Source of the DNA: Micropterix aruncella
Lineage: Eukaryota > Arthropoda > Insecta > Lepidoptera > Micropterigidae
DNA: 64,000 bases
Direction of reading: 5' to 3'
Assembly: GCA_944548615.1 (NCBI GenBank)
Contig: OX155979.1
Coordinates: forward strand, 15,271,886-15,335,885
The notes under the pieces are model-generated. The model made no database searches, was not told the origin of the DNA, and was given only the letters and a program-made list of their open reading frames with translations. Positions 58,301 through 64,000 of the stretch are shown piece after piece; within the stretch, counting starts at the first letter, position 1; every line of letters begins with the position of its first letter. The translations under genes and the position numbers were made by a program.

Positions 58301-59608
58301 AGAGGGTATCAAAGTGAACGCCCGATCCGGTCGGTTTTGGATTTATTCGTCTGGCAATTTTTGCCGCCGAATCCGACTAGGGGTGTGCGTTGTTGTATCG
58401 CATGATGCGATTACGGCAACGGTTGGAAGTCGAGATAATTTGTTTATGTGCCGATTAAATTGTGGCGAAGTGTAAAATGAAATATATCAGAGTTTTACAT
58501 ACTTATATTTTAAGGAGGTAAATTCTCGTGACGAGTAGTTCGTCACAACGTCAACACAAATCTTCGAGGTCACAACAAAAAACTCAACCGTACAAAATTA
58601 AGAACGTTCTGACAAATAGAGTGGTGGACATGTGGAATAAACTACCATTTGAAGTGATTAGTACAATCTCTGTCAATCAATTTAAAAACAGACTTGATTT
58701 ATACCTAAAAACTTGTTAATATTGTTTAGCTTTACAAGATCTGATCTGGACATATCAGCAAAGCTGCCTGTCCAGAATAAATAATAATAATAATAATAAT
58801 AATAATCCATTTTTAAATAACCGTTTACAATGGTTATTATCAAAACACAAATGACTGTTTTGCCGCCGACCACTAACAGTAACCTAGGTATCAAGCAAAC
58901 TAACACTACGCGCGTGCCGAATCAGCTGATTCAGAGCCGCCATCTTGCGAAAGTTACTATTACCACTCGATATCGCCTGGTAAATTTCATCTTACTAGAG
59001 TAACTCGAATTACTATGGAATGGCGGTAGCTCGCGATCAAACAACGCTTTTTCGCAGAATCACTACCGATTTTAACTATTACCACAGATTTTTATTATTA
59101 CCACGGATCAAACAACTGGCCTTAAGGTTCCATCACCTCAACCTTCTCAGTTTATTGTTTGTTTAATGTTTATTGTCACATGACAATCTCTTCTAACCAA
59201 CCCTACTATGAAGTGTTTATATTAATGTGTGCGTGTAACATGTGTGTAAGAGTGTGTCTCGTTATTGCATTCAATCGACAGAAATGATATGCAATTCTGT
59301 TTGGACAATGGTAACCCAGCCAGGAATCAAACCAGGGACCTTAGAAAGTAAGATCAGGCGACCTAATCGCTATGCCACTGGGCCGTTTACTAGGTATCGA
59401 TCGGTACATACATACCTAGAGTGACCGGTGCTCGCGAATCCTCCTTCGGCTTTTCTCGTAATTGGACTGGAGAGTTTTATTTTGAACTCGATGTCGTCGG
59501 CAACGAAGTGCGTCATGTCTCCATCTCGATGCACAAAGTCTCCTAAGTTTAGTATGGCTTTTGATCGTTTACTGTCAAAGTCCAGGGGATTGACCTCATG
59601 CGTAGTAC
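43155..59608 (-). CDS. BORCS6: BORCS6 (lyspersin)-like BORC subunit, 5' partial
   Basis: Three minus-strand exons join in phase: 59608-59416, 51060-50871 and 43331-43155, giving 186 residues and a stop. All visible junctions are AG/GT. The first part has SKRSKAILNLGDFVHRDGD and FVADDIEFKIKLSSP. The second has NLYRQLLAP and a helical stretch ILNDLESEAQKIAHSVDSL. The third continues DSNIKSMYTILAKGEEV and ends ARIVEIKRLLNIFESNM. Length, helical character and motif order fit the C-terminal domain of BORCS6, a subunit of the BORC complex that recruits Arl8 to lysosomes for outward transport. The acceptor at 59609 shows that at least one more 5' exon exists; I could not find it. The family name rests on recall of its pattern. 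Confidence 0.75.
43600..44215 (+). pseudogene. LINE fragment family A, copy 2
   Basis: It encodes [20 protein letters not shown] and on to FKQLEDIQFKKT, nearly identical to 15430-15720, and the same 3' untranslated part. It preserves a few codons that are stops in copy 1. Confidence 0.88.
44218..44370 (+). mobile_element. SINE-like repeat, copy 2
   Basis: Same 155-base unit and TGTAA-type tail as 26463-26620. It directly follows the 3' end of LINE family A. Confidence 0.65.
44371..44804. other. Unassigned intronic DNA
   Basis: AT-rich sequence in the BORCS6 intron. No frame or element end recognised. Confidence 0.35.
44805..45833 (-). pseudogene. Restriction-like-endonuclease LINE, longest fragment
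   Basis: The minus-strand frame 45819 to 44959 is open for 286 codons. It includes a region missing elsewhere (DWTPEILKFYLNTFQHTLPD), the complete finger [52 protein letters not shown] and LWLRRGSEW. The finger and endonuclease together place it with R2/R4/NeSL-type LINEs, which have one ORF and no apurinic endonuclease. No RT is present in this copy. Confidence 0.9.
45834..46221 (+). pseudogene. Tc1-like transposase 3' remnant
   Basis: TAKRVTKFLRTNNIQTLDCP then SPDMNPIENIW match the end of the Tc1 catalytic core, with the final acidic residue in the ENIW motif. A frameshift near 45970 follows, then LIEAMKEVWQND. The element end is AATTTGGCCACATCTG before TA. The 5' half is missing and the LINE fragment abuts it. 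Confidence 0.8.
46218..47521 (+). mobile_element. Non-autonomous Helitron, about 1.3 kb
   Basis: Start TCTGTATATACATAAAAC after A, then CGAGAACGGCTGAACCGATT typical of a second insect Helitron type. The end is GGGTTTGCTAG before T, with a GGCG...CGCC hairpin just upstream. The first bases overlap the Tc1 end by a few positions, so the start is uncertain by about six bases. No Rep-helicase frame is inside. Confidence 0.75.
47522..47842. other. Unassigned intronic DNA with ATTT run
   Basis: It holds an ATTT run near 47540 and no recognised gene. Confidence 0.35.
47843..48628 (+). pseudogene. Restriction-like-endonuclease LINE fragment
   Basis: Nearly identical to 11309-12115 and 30176-30840. 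It starts in the zinc finger and has the full 3' terminus. A short deletion near 48403 removes the INSFLEK codons and ends the frame early at 48411. Confidence 0.88.
48800..49329 (-). pseudogene. LINE fragment, RT C-terminal domain
   Basis: The frame from about 49320 to 48813 has LLRTVYYALAQTLLTYGQIGWGG-like codons, KAQKALLRVINKKPYRSPSD and YGQRHYAYLGPKLYN. It is related to 8960-9590 but clearly diverged. The copy is cut at 49330 by a TTAA MITE. Confidence 0.82.
49334..50772. mobile_element. TTAA-flanked MITE, 1.4 kb
   Basis: TTAA at 49330-49333 and 50773-50776. Ends are CCCGCTAGGCAC and CAACGTGAGGGG. Just inside the left end a CCCTTGCGGGA motif recurs (ATACGGGATATC). A second copy is at 15985-17060 and a short one at 52565-52805. 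No transposase. Confidence 0.75.
50871..51060 (-). CDS. BORCS6: BORCS6-like middle exon
   Basis: The acceptor is TTGGTTGAACAG/GTCGAG and the donor GTCGAG/GTGACT on the minus strand. One base completes an Arg codon, then 63 codons follow: SSTPSGVNLYRQLL to SSITADNVE. Confidence 0.8.
51241..51815 (-). repeat. 0.67-kb repeat family, unit inserted in another repeat
   Basis: Reverse unit with the conserved core CTCCTGGACGGTCTGCGCAC. It splits the dispersed repeat at 51110-51240 and 51820-52075. Confidence 0.8.
52190..52335 (+). pseudogene. LINE ORF2 C-terminal scrap
   Basis: RLMCTYDSRFSTIDIFNLNQ, PTFVKELFKS and a stop at 52327 resemble the last codons of the LINE at 7300-8435 ([18 protein letters not shown]). 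An AT-rich tail follows to about 52490. Confidence 0.7.
52336..52564. other. AT-rich LINE tail and spacer
   Basis: TATATA/TATCTA-rich sequence, probably the untranslated end of the LINE scrap. No gene. Confidence 0.4.
52565..52805 (-). mobile_element. TTAA-type MITE, short internally deleted copy
   Basis: The right end (CGCAAGGGATGTTAGGG..CCGGG before TTAA at 52806-52809) is the reverse complement of the left end at 49334, and the left part (CGCGTAAAATCGACGCGAG) matches its right end. About 1.2 kb of interior is missing. Confidence 0.7.
52810..53370. other. Unassigned intronic DNA with AAAAT repeats
   Basis: A run of AAAAT units lies at 52990-53040. The phrase GGGGTGACACAAC at 53049 also occurs at 62701. 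No gene. Confidence 0.4.
53379..54060. mobile_element. TTAA-flanked MITE with nested LINE
   Basis: TTAA at 53375-53378 and 54061-54064. The ends pair as TTTGCCTACAGCAAAATG near 53408 and CATTTTGCTGTAGGCAAC near 54009 (reverse complements). The LINE fragment at 53572-53998 lies between the arms. Confidence 0.75.
53572..53998 (-). pseudogene. Restriction-like-endonuclease LINE fragment
   Basis: The 3' terminus is at 53572, and the frame from 53948 reads [14 protein letters not shown] to SEWVVR. It is truncated at 53998 and has lost about ten bases in the LANAVTRN region. Confidence 0.82.
54258..54424 (-). CDS. Unrecognised protein-like open stretch, possible terminal exon
   Basis: On the minus strand about 54 codons are open between stops: VVKEIRLTRLCKRAIKC, RENNIADEEIRSARC, FLIAVGIYMQNLQKFGSLL, then TAA. 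The peptide is Lys/Arg-rich, then hydrophobic, and looks like real protein in AT-rich surroundings. A possible acceptor (AAATGTAG) precedes it. It lies in the BORCS6 intron but cannot be a constitutive exon, because the flanking exons join in phase without it. It could be a terminal exon of another gene or a transposon piece. Confidence 0.3.
55050..56111 (+). pseudogene. CR1-like LINE, 5' part
   Basis: Degraded codons from 55050, then SRGVPQGSVLGPVLFTLYI, YFADDTKFF (catalytic Asp pair), a frameshift near 55575, NIEKCVVLHIGKSN, DDLKWEKHI and YVRPTLEYGYQIWNPSF to KFNVVTLPD. It then stops abruptly at 56111, short of the conserved C-terminus, which reappears at 58528. Confidence 0.88.
56315..56375 (+). 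ncRNA. tRNA-like segment, possible SINE head
   Basis: GACCGCGGTAGCTCAGTGG carries a good match to the tRNA A box, but the B box is degraded, so no functional tRNA is expected. It may be the head of a tRNA-derived SINE of about 56140-56480. Confidence 0.4.
56487..57226 (-). pseudogene. Restriction-like-endonuclease LINE fragment
   Basis: The minus-strand frame 57170 to 56637 is open for 177 codons with the RPD and VELTVPWES motifs, and matches the 11309-12115 copy almost base for base, including [15 protein letters not shown]. The 5' junction is at about 57226. Confidence 0.88.
57676..57933 (+). CDS. Unrecognised small protein with N-terminal hydrophobic segment
   Basis: 85 codons from ATG (57676). 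Residues 6-20 (GILGTLLSICFYIVYA) could span a membrane. The rest is hydrophilic and Arg/Ser-rich (PTVSRELRAESLDSLSRL). Its GC-rich codons contrast with the surroundings. No family recognised. It lies in a block of about 1.3 kb (57230-58527) that interrupts a LINE, so it probably belongs to a mobile element. Confidence 0.35.
   Translation: MGISEGILGTLLSICFYIVYAKGTFERGEPSTTAGARPSRYVGLDAADYYGGRPLNRPTVSRELRAESLDSLSRLARLKSMSIDD
58528..58805 (+). pseudogene. CR1-like LINE, 3' part
   Basis: KIKNVLTNRVVDMWNKLPFE then INVNQFKNRLDLYL-type codons and a stop at 58719 complete the ORF begun at 55050; the homologous end at 38457-38600 (LTNRVVESWNNLPSEVV) shows the alignment. An AAT run (58780-58805) is the 3' tail. 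Confidence 0.88.
59280..59395 (-). mobile_element. tRNA-derived SINE
   Basis: On the minus strand CAGTGGCATAGCGATTAGG is an A-box-like segment and GGTTTGATTCC a near-consensus B box 40 bases later, followed by a tail region. It starts about 20 bases after the donor of the BORCS6 exon at 59416. Sequence between the boxes is longer than in a working tRNA, so a SINE is more likely. Confidence 0.65.
59416..59608 (-). CDS. BORCS6: BORCS6-like upstream exon
   Basis: The minus-strand acceptor is TTCTGTTACAG and the donor TCTAG/GTATGT. It encodes 63 full codons (THEVNPLDFDSKRSKAIL to GFASTGHS) with two bases at each end for split codons. It joins the next exon through an Arg codon. Confidence 0.78.
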
Positions 59609-59654
59609 CTGTAACAGAACAAGATACTCTGCTTTAACTTCAAAAGATAGGTAA

Positions 59655-60325
59655 TGGCAACTAGGGTTGTCGACTACAGCGGGCGAGCCCGTCACCTCAG
59701 GAAGTTTTAACGATTAGTCGTTCTATCTCCCTGGTGTGAGCGCAGAAGACTTGGACATAACAGTCCACCGTCTAGCTCCGCTACAAACCCGTAAGAGGCC
59801 AGCGCCTTAACCGCGAGATAGCCAGGAGTGTTGCCCAGAGGGCTTACACTCACGCCCTTACTTCCAATTGCGACCAGATTACTCCAGTCGCTCAATTAGT
59901 TACGAGTTCTAGGTCGCTTGCGCGGTCCTCTCCCTTACGAAGCGGGGAAACGGTGTATACCGAATCTATCGCGGACCATGGCATCCTTTGCCTGGCTGTT
60001 CACCCAGGATCGGGTAGCCGATGGTCGTTTCAAGAGCAGTCGCCGTAAGGTTCGCGACCACCCCCGCTCTACAGGAAACAGTACTGCTTCCAGACTCCCC
60101 CGACTGTTAGTCAGAGTGCACAGTCGATTAGCTTAGGCCGCACGGTGCGCAGACCGTCCAGGAGCGCCAGAAGGTTGATTCCCCGGGGAAACTAACCATA
60201 AGGCCAGAGTCCTACCCAGGCTCGCACTTCATGCGTGTAGGCCGTCGGATAGGTGTTGACCCATGAGTGTGACCAACCCCGAACAGAATGGGTCTTCGTG
60301 GCCAACTCAGCAAGGGCCCATTAAC
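59655..60325 (+). repeat. 0.67-kb repeat family, complete unit 1
   Basis: From GGTTGTCGACTACAGCGGGC to AAGGGCCCATTAACTCCC. Frame 59918-60136 is open on the sense strand, and equals the frame open at 41512-41745 and in the 40195-40870 unit. Confidence 0.85.
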
Positions 60326-60665
60326 TCCCAGGTAGTGGCATGGATGCTTCAGCATTGTGAGTTGTCACCTACAACGGGCCAACCTCCAGGCTGGTATGTA
60401 ATCGTGGGATGAAAGTAGAGACTTAGACCGAAACAGTCCACTGTCTAGCTATGCCAACTCGTAAGAAGCCAACGTCTTACCGCAAAACACCGAGTGTGCA
60501 ACCAGCGGGCAGCCTCGCACCATTACTACCAGTTTCGACCAGATTTCTCCAGCTTCCCGACTAGTTACGAGTGCCAGGTCACTTGTGCGGTCCTCTCCCC
60601 TATGTTAGCAGTAATTAGGTATCTACCAAATCAATCGTAGACCACGGCGTCCATTACCCGACTAA

Positions 60666-61212
60666 GGTCTCTAAGCAGTATAAATTCCCTGGAAGTCTAG
60701 GATGCACAGCCCTGCGTCCAGATATAACTCTTTACTCTTTATCTCAGAAGATGGCCCTTATCGTAGAATTAACTTTTCCATGGGAATCAAATATCCCAAA
60801 AGATAATGAGTACAATATAAATAAATACCATGATCTCGCAAATGCCGTCACCGGGAACGGCTTCACTGTTCACCTTCACGCGGTGGAAGTTGGCGCTCGT
60901 GGCCTGCCAGCGCCACGCGCCTCTCTGTTTCACCTTTTTAAAGATCTTGGTCTCTCCAGGAAAATAATCAACTCTATTATCTATATATAAAAATTATCTA
61001 AAACCGCGATTTCCACATCTCAAATTCTATGGCTTCAAAGGGGGAGTGAATGGGTGGTAAGGTGAACGCTCACATGTGGCAAGACAGCTGTCCTAAACCT
61101 ACCACAGCCGGTTGTTAGTCCGGAATCCACTGCTCACCCCCTAGAAGTGTAATAACACTATATGATGGGCCCGACTTCGGTCGATGAATTCCATGGCAGC
61201 TCCGTTTGTATT
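60666..61212 (+). pseudogene. Restriction-like-endonuclease LINE fragment
   Basis: It starts in [16 protein letters not shown] codons and keeps VELTFPWES, GARGLPA with a small insertion, and the 3' terminus. It is more diverged than the 11309 group. Confidence 0.83.
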
Positions 61213-61277
61213 TTATTTTATTTTATTTAAGATCGGGTGGCCGATTGGTCGTTTCTAGAGCGGCTGTCATAAGGTTA

Positions 61278-62320
61278 GTTAGTTAGTTAGTTTGTCTGGG
61301 CTTTTTCCCGCACTTGGCCTCTTAATTAAGCCGTTGTGCATGGCTCATGTATCTATTTATGTTACCCCAGCCAACCCAGGCCGTCCTAGAAGGTTAGCAG
61401 CCTGTTTAGGTTGCTACAGGCCTCCGGGACAGATGCTGGAGATTGTAGTATTCTTGCCCGTTGCTCTGCCACGCTCTGCCACGCATTCCATGAGCACATG
61501 CTGTGGCGTTTCTTCTTCCTCCATGCATCCTCTGCATAGAGGGCTGTCTGTCACACCTATGGTAAACAGGTGTTTGTTTAGGGGACAGTGGCCTGTCATA
61601 GTACCTATAACTTTACGGATTTTGTCCCTTTTTAATCTGGTGAGGTTGCGGGCAAGTTTTTTAGACGCTTCCGGAACCGCATTCATTGTTTGCCTGCATC
61701 CTGCGTTTTCTTTCCATTCTGTAAGGTGGATTTCGTCGGTGTTCCTGCGTAGCCATGTTTTTATTTGGGTATGGGCATCGAGGGTTCCGGTCCATACACT
61801 ATTTCCTTTGATCCCCTTCTGGCCAGTTCGTCTGCCGCGTCGTTGCCCAGTGAGTCGCTGTGCCCTTTAATCCATTGCAGGGTCACTCTATTTGACCTTG
61901 CAATGGATTGAAGCGTATTGTGGCATTCCAGTACAAGGACAGAGGTTATAGTATTTTTTGCTAGCGCTTGTAGCACAGAGGCACTGTCAGAGACAAGTTT
62001 CAAGCTTAGATCTCCGACGTCTTTGGCTGCAACTGCCTGTGTTGCTCTGGTGATGCCAATGCATTCTGCTTGGAAGATCGTATGTAGGTTGCCTAGGGTA
62101 GTTGATATTTTGATGTTTAGATCATTTGAGAAGACGCCGGCTCCGGTACCTTGAGTGGTTTTGGAGCCATCTGTGTATATCCTTACTTCATTTGTACCAG
62201 AGTGATCTGCTGGTTCTGCAATGAGTTGGATATTGTATCAAGATCAAAGACATGACGGCATATTATTCTGTCCATGGCTGCGTCCAGAAGAGGTATTTCT
62301 TCTAGAACCCGTTTCAGAAT
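61278..62320 (-). pseudogene. R1/I-type LINE C-terminus with RNase H, copy 2
   Basis: On the minus strand an RNase H frame (LVSDSASVLQALAKN, LQWIKGHSDSLGNDAADELA) is followed by RNLTRLKRDKIRKVIGTM and a zinc finger (LCRGCMEEEETPQHVLMEC). The 3' end is a CTAA-type run. It is flanked by a 13-base duplication TGTCATAAGGTTA (61265-61277 and 62321-62333), so this is one intact 5'-truncated insertion. Confidence 0.92.
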
Positions 62321-62590
62321 TGTCATAAGGTTAACAACCATCTCTGCTCTATAGGAAACAAAGCCGTTTCCAGACTGCCCCGGTCATCAGTCAGAATGCA
62401 CAGTCGATTGGCTGACACCGCACTGTGTGCAAACCGTCCAGGAGCGCGAAAAGTACAATTCCCAGGGGAAACTGGCCCGCAGGCGCAGAGTCCTACCCAA
62501 GCTCGTACTTCTTTTGGGAGGCTGTCGGATGGGTGCTGACCCGTGAGTTGGGTCATAATGGCCCAACTGAACTGGGCTTATTTCACACAA

Positions 62591-62855
62591 TAACTATTGG
62601 AGGGGGGGGGGGGAGAGAGTTAGAGGGGTTAGGGGGATTAGGCGGATAAAGGGGTTTGGCGCGCGGGGAGGAGGGACTTGTCTGCTTGCCGGGAAAGTCT
62701 AGGGGTGACACAACAGATTTTTAAAGAATTTGGTGACTTATTTAAGGGAAAAATCAACTCCGAAGGGGTAGTAAAATCGCCTTCAAAGCATTCACCTGTC
62801 CCTGAGAGTTCACAGCATTAATCAACTCCCATTAAAATGGCTAACCTATATTAGA
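62591..62855. other. Poly-G stretch and unassigned DNA
   Basis: A run of about 13 G near 62602 precedes a GA-rich stretch. From 62701 a 39-codon frame (VTQQIFKEFGDLFKGK) ends at 62820; I do not recognise it. Confidence 0.35.
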
Positions 62856-62859
62856 ATTT

Positions 62860-62990
62860 GATTTCCAGGTCTGGAATCCTTACTATGTTAAAGATGAGAA
62901 TCTCCTCGAGAAAGTCAAGAGAAGAGTGACCAAGGTGTCAACTGGTTTTAAAATGCTGGAATATTTAGAAAATTTTGGGCAATAATAAAA
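62860..62990 (+). pseudogene. CR1-like LINE scrap
   Basis: VWNPYYVKDENLLEKVKRR and VTKVSTGFKMLEYLENFG match the region after the RT of the CR1-like LINEs at 55855 and 38900. Confidence 0.7.
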
Positions 62991-63015
62991 AAAAATCTAA
63001 AAAGAATACTTCGGT

Positions 63016-63480
63016 ATAACTGCAGTATAGGAACCTCTCCTGGATTGTTGATTTTTAACGTCACGTCACCGAAATATATTCGCCAAGCAGATTCCGAATC
63101 TGCAATAATATTTTGTCGCTCTCAATAAATAAGCGAGATATAGGCATTCAAAGTTTGCATACTAAACGTCAACAGATCGGCCATATTGTTTCAGAAGTGT
63201 TGTCGGAAAATAAACGATATATCCCGAGTTCTCTAATATCGATAACAATTTGCGATATTAAAAAAATGACGGCATGCTCGTGAAAAAACATGTGCAATAT
63301 TTTAAAGAATGACACTATTTTCGAGGTTTTTTTTCAATGACTGCGTTTTGACAACAAAAGGCATCCTGACACAATAGAACATTCCTAAATATTTGAATAT
63401 CACCGCCAGCAATTTTTTTTTTCGAATTTGGAAAAAAAAAAAACGAAATTCGAAAAAAAAAATTTGCTTGCGGTGCTGTT
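63016..63480 (+). mobile_element. Foldback MITE family, left arm of a second copy
   Basis: It starts ATAACTGCAGTATAGGAACC and continues through AGCAGATTCCGAATCTGC and AATAAGCGAGATATAG, matching 10155-10500 and the right arm of that copy in reverse. The right end is not found in the window. Confidence 0.7.
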
Positions 63481-64000
63481 GATGTTAAGAGGCGAATACG
63501 AAATCGATGTGGGCCGTGATACCTCTATAATCAATTGTATAATATAACTATAGGTAGGTAGGTTTTTCGGAGCCAAAAAGATACGTCCACCCTTTGGAAG
63601 CGCTCGGCGGGGACTAGCTGACTTGAGGCGTGAATCGTATCATAGGCGAGTAACATAACGCGATAATTAGATTGTTTTAAAAGACTTTATTGCCAATTTT
63701 AATTAATCTTTTGTATTTTTTTTTTGAGGAAATGGATTGATATTGAACTAAAGTTTATTTCTGTTGTTTTTATTTTATGAACGAGAGTTCTAAAAGGCCA
63801 AAATCAAAAGCAATTCTTCGCCCATTTTCTAAAAAATTTGACAAAGTTAAATATTTTTTTTATCAACAATTTTATATGAAAGTAGTAAAAAGTGATTCAC
63901 TTATTATATAAAGTACTTTCACAACAATACATTGTAATTTTTTCATACCGTTTAGATGTCAAAACGATTCGTAACTATGCTATATTCTAAACCTCTTACA
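63481..64000. other. Unassigned AT-rich DNA at window end
   Basis: No gene, repeat end or known motif recognised. The missing 5' exon of the BORCS6-like gene was looked for on the minus strand here and not found. Confidence 0.4.

Larger units (their letters stand above)
56112..58527. mobile_element. 2.4-kb block inserted in the CR1-like LINE
   Basis: It separates the two halves of one LINE ORF. It contains a tRNA-like segment (56315-56375), a restriction-like-endonuclease LINE copy (56487-57226) and GC-richer unassigned DNA with a small frame (57676-57933). The outer ends are not resolved, so the block may be several insertions. Confidence 0.6.
54641..59122. mobile_element. TAA-flanked inverted-repeat element (Harbinger-like MITE) with nested insertions
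   Basis: TAA at 54638-54640 and 59123-59125 flanks ends AGGCCAGTTGTTTGATCC and its near-perfect reverse complement. The subterminal regions also pair (ACTAGAGTA, GGTAATA). A 3-base TAA duplication is typical of PIF/Harbinger. No transposase of that type is found; nearly all of the 4.5 kb is later insertions (CR1 LINE, and within it a 2.4-kb block). Confidence 0.75.
60345..62590 (+). repeat. 0.67-kb repeat family, unit 2 interrupted twice
   Basis: The unit begins GAGTTGTCACCTACAACGGGC, breaks at 60665 for one LINE, resumes at 61233 (GATCGGGTGGCCGATTGG), breaks at 61278 for a second LINE, and resumes at 62334 to end near 62590. It is more diverged than unit 1, with which it is in tandem. Confidence 0.8.

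Noticed and set aside
61292..61870. 192-codon plus-strand frame
   Set aside because: It is antisense to the LINE RNase H and zinc-finger region, whose minus-strand reading matches known motifs.

Overview
The window looks like insect nuclear DNA. Two intron-containing animal genes with GT-AG junctions sit in AT-rich sequence, short TTAGG runs (the common insect telomere motif) are scattered about, and the transposon set is typical of insects (CR1/jockey-like, RTE-like and restriction-like-endonuclease LINEs, a Ty3/gypsy element, Helitrons, TTAA-flanked MITEs, Tc1 and pogo/Tigger remnants). I cannot fix the order; Lepidoptera or Hemiptera would both fit. Nothing looks bacterial, and there is no operon or CRISPR array.

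Host genes. A complete Rab24 gene runs on the + strand from 7163 to 33753: five coding exons, 612 coding bases, 203 residues. It has the Rab24 hallmark of Ser where other Rabs carry the catalytic Gln (WDTAGSER) and ends in Cys-Cys. On the - strand a BORCS6 (lyspersin)-like gene is represented by three phase-compatible exons at 59416-59608, 50871-51060 and 43155-43331; its 5' end is not found. The two genes converge tail to tail across about 9.4 kb. Two other protein-like stretches on the - strand (54258-54424 and about 37615-37966) are not recognised.

Layout. 1-2.0 kb: LINE ORF2 cut by the window edge. 2.4-3.1 kb: GC-rich palindromic repeat, TTAGG runs and a Helitron-helicase scrap. 3.4-6.8 kb: 185-bp tandem array with inverted counterpart (foldback-like). 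7.2-33.8 kb: rab24, its introns filled by LINE copies, a long-inverted-repeat element, a 740-bp Helitron and an 8.9-kb antisense gypsy element with 1.3-kb LTRs. 33.9-43.1 kb: intergenic, with RTE, Tigger, LTR, CR1 and a 0.67-kb repeat family. 43.2-59.6 kb: BORCS6 region, holding Tc1, Helitron, MITEs and a 4.5-kb TAA-flanked element swollen by nested insertions. 59.6-64 kb: the 0.67-kb repeat in tandem, broken by two LINE insertions.

How it fits together. The genes are a vesicle/autophagy-linked small GTPase and a subunit of the BORC lysosome-positioning complex; their adjacency need not mean shared regulation. The striking feature is the mobile DNA: about 14 fragments of one restriction-like-endonuclease LINE family in 64 kb, nested insertions whose order can be read from target duplications, and a chimeric family sharing that LINE's 3' end. 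I found no convincing new defence or metabolic system; the best leads are the chimeric family, the 0.67-kb repeat with a shared open frame, the foldback array and the unassigned reading frames.
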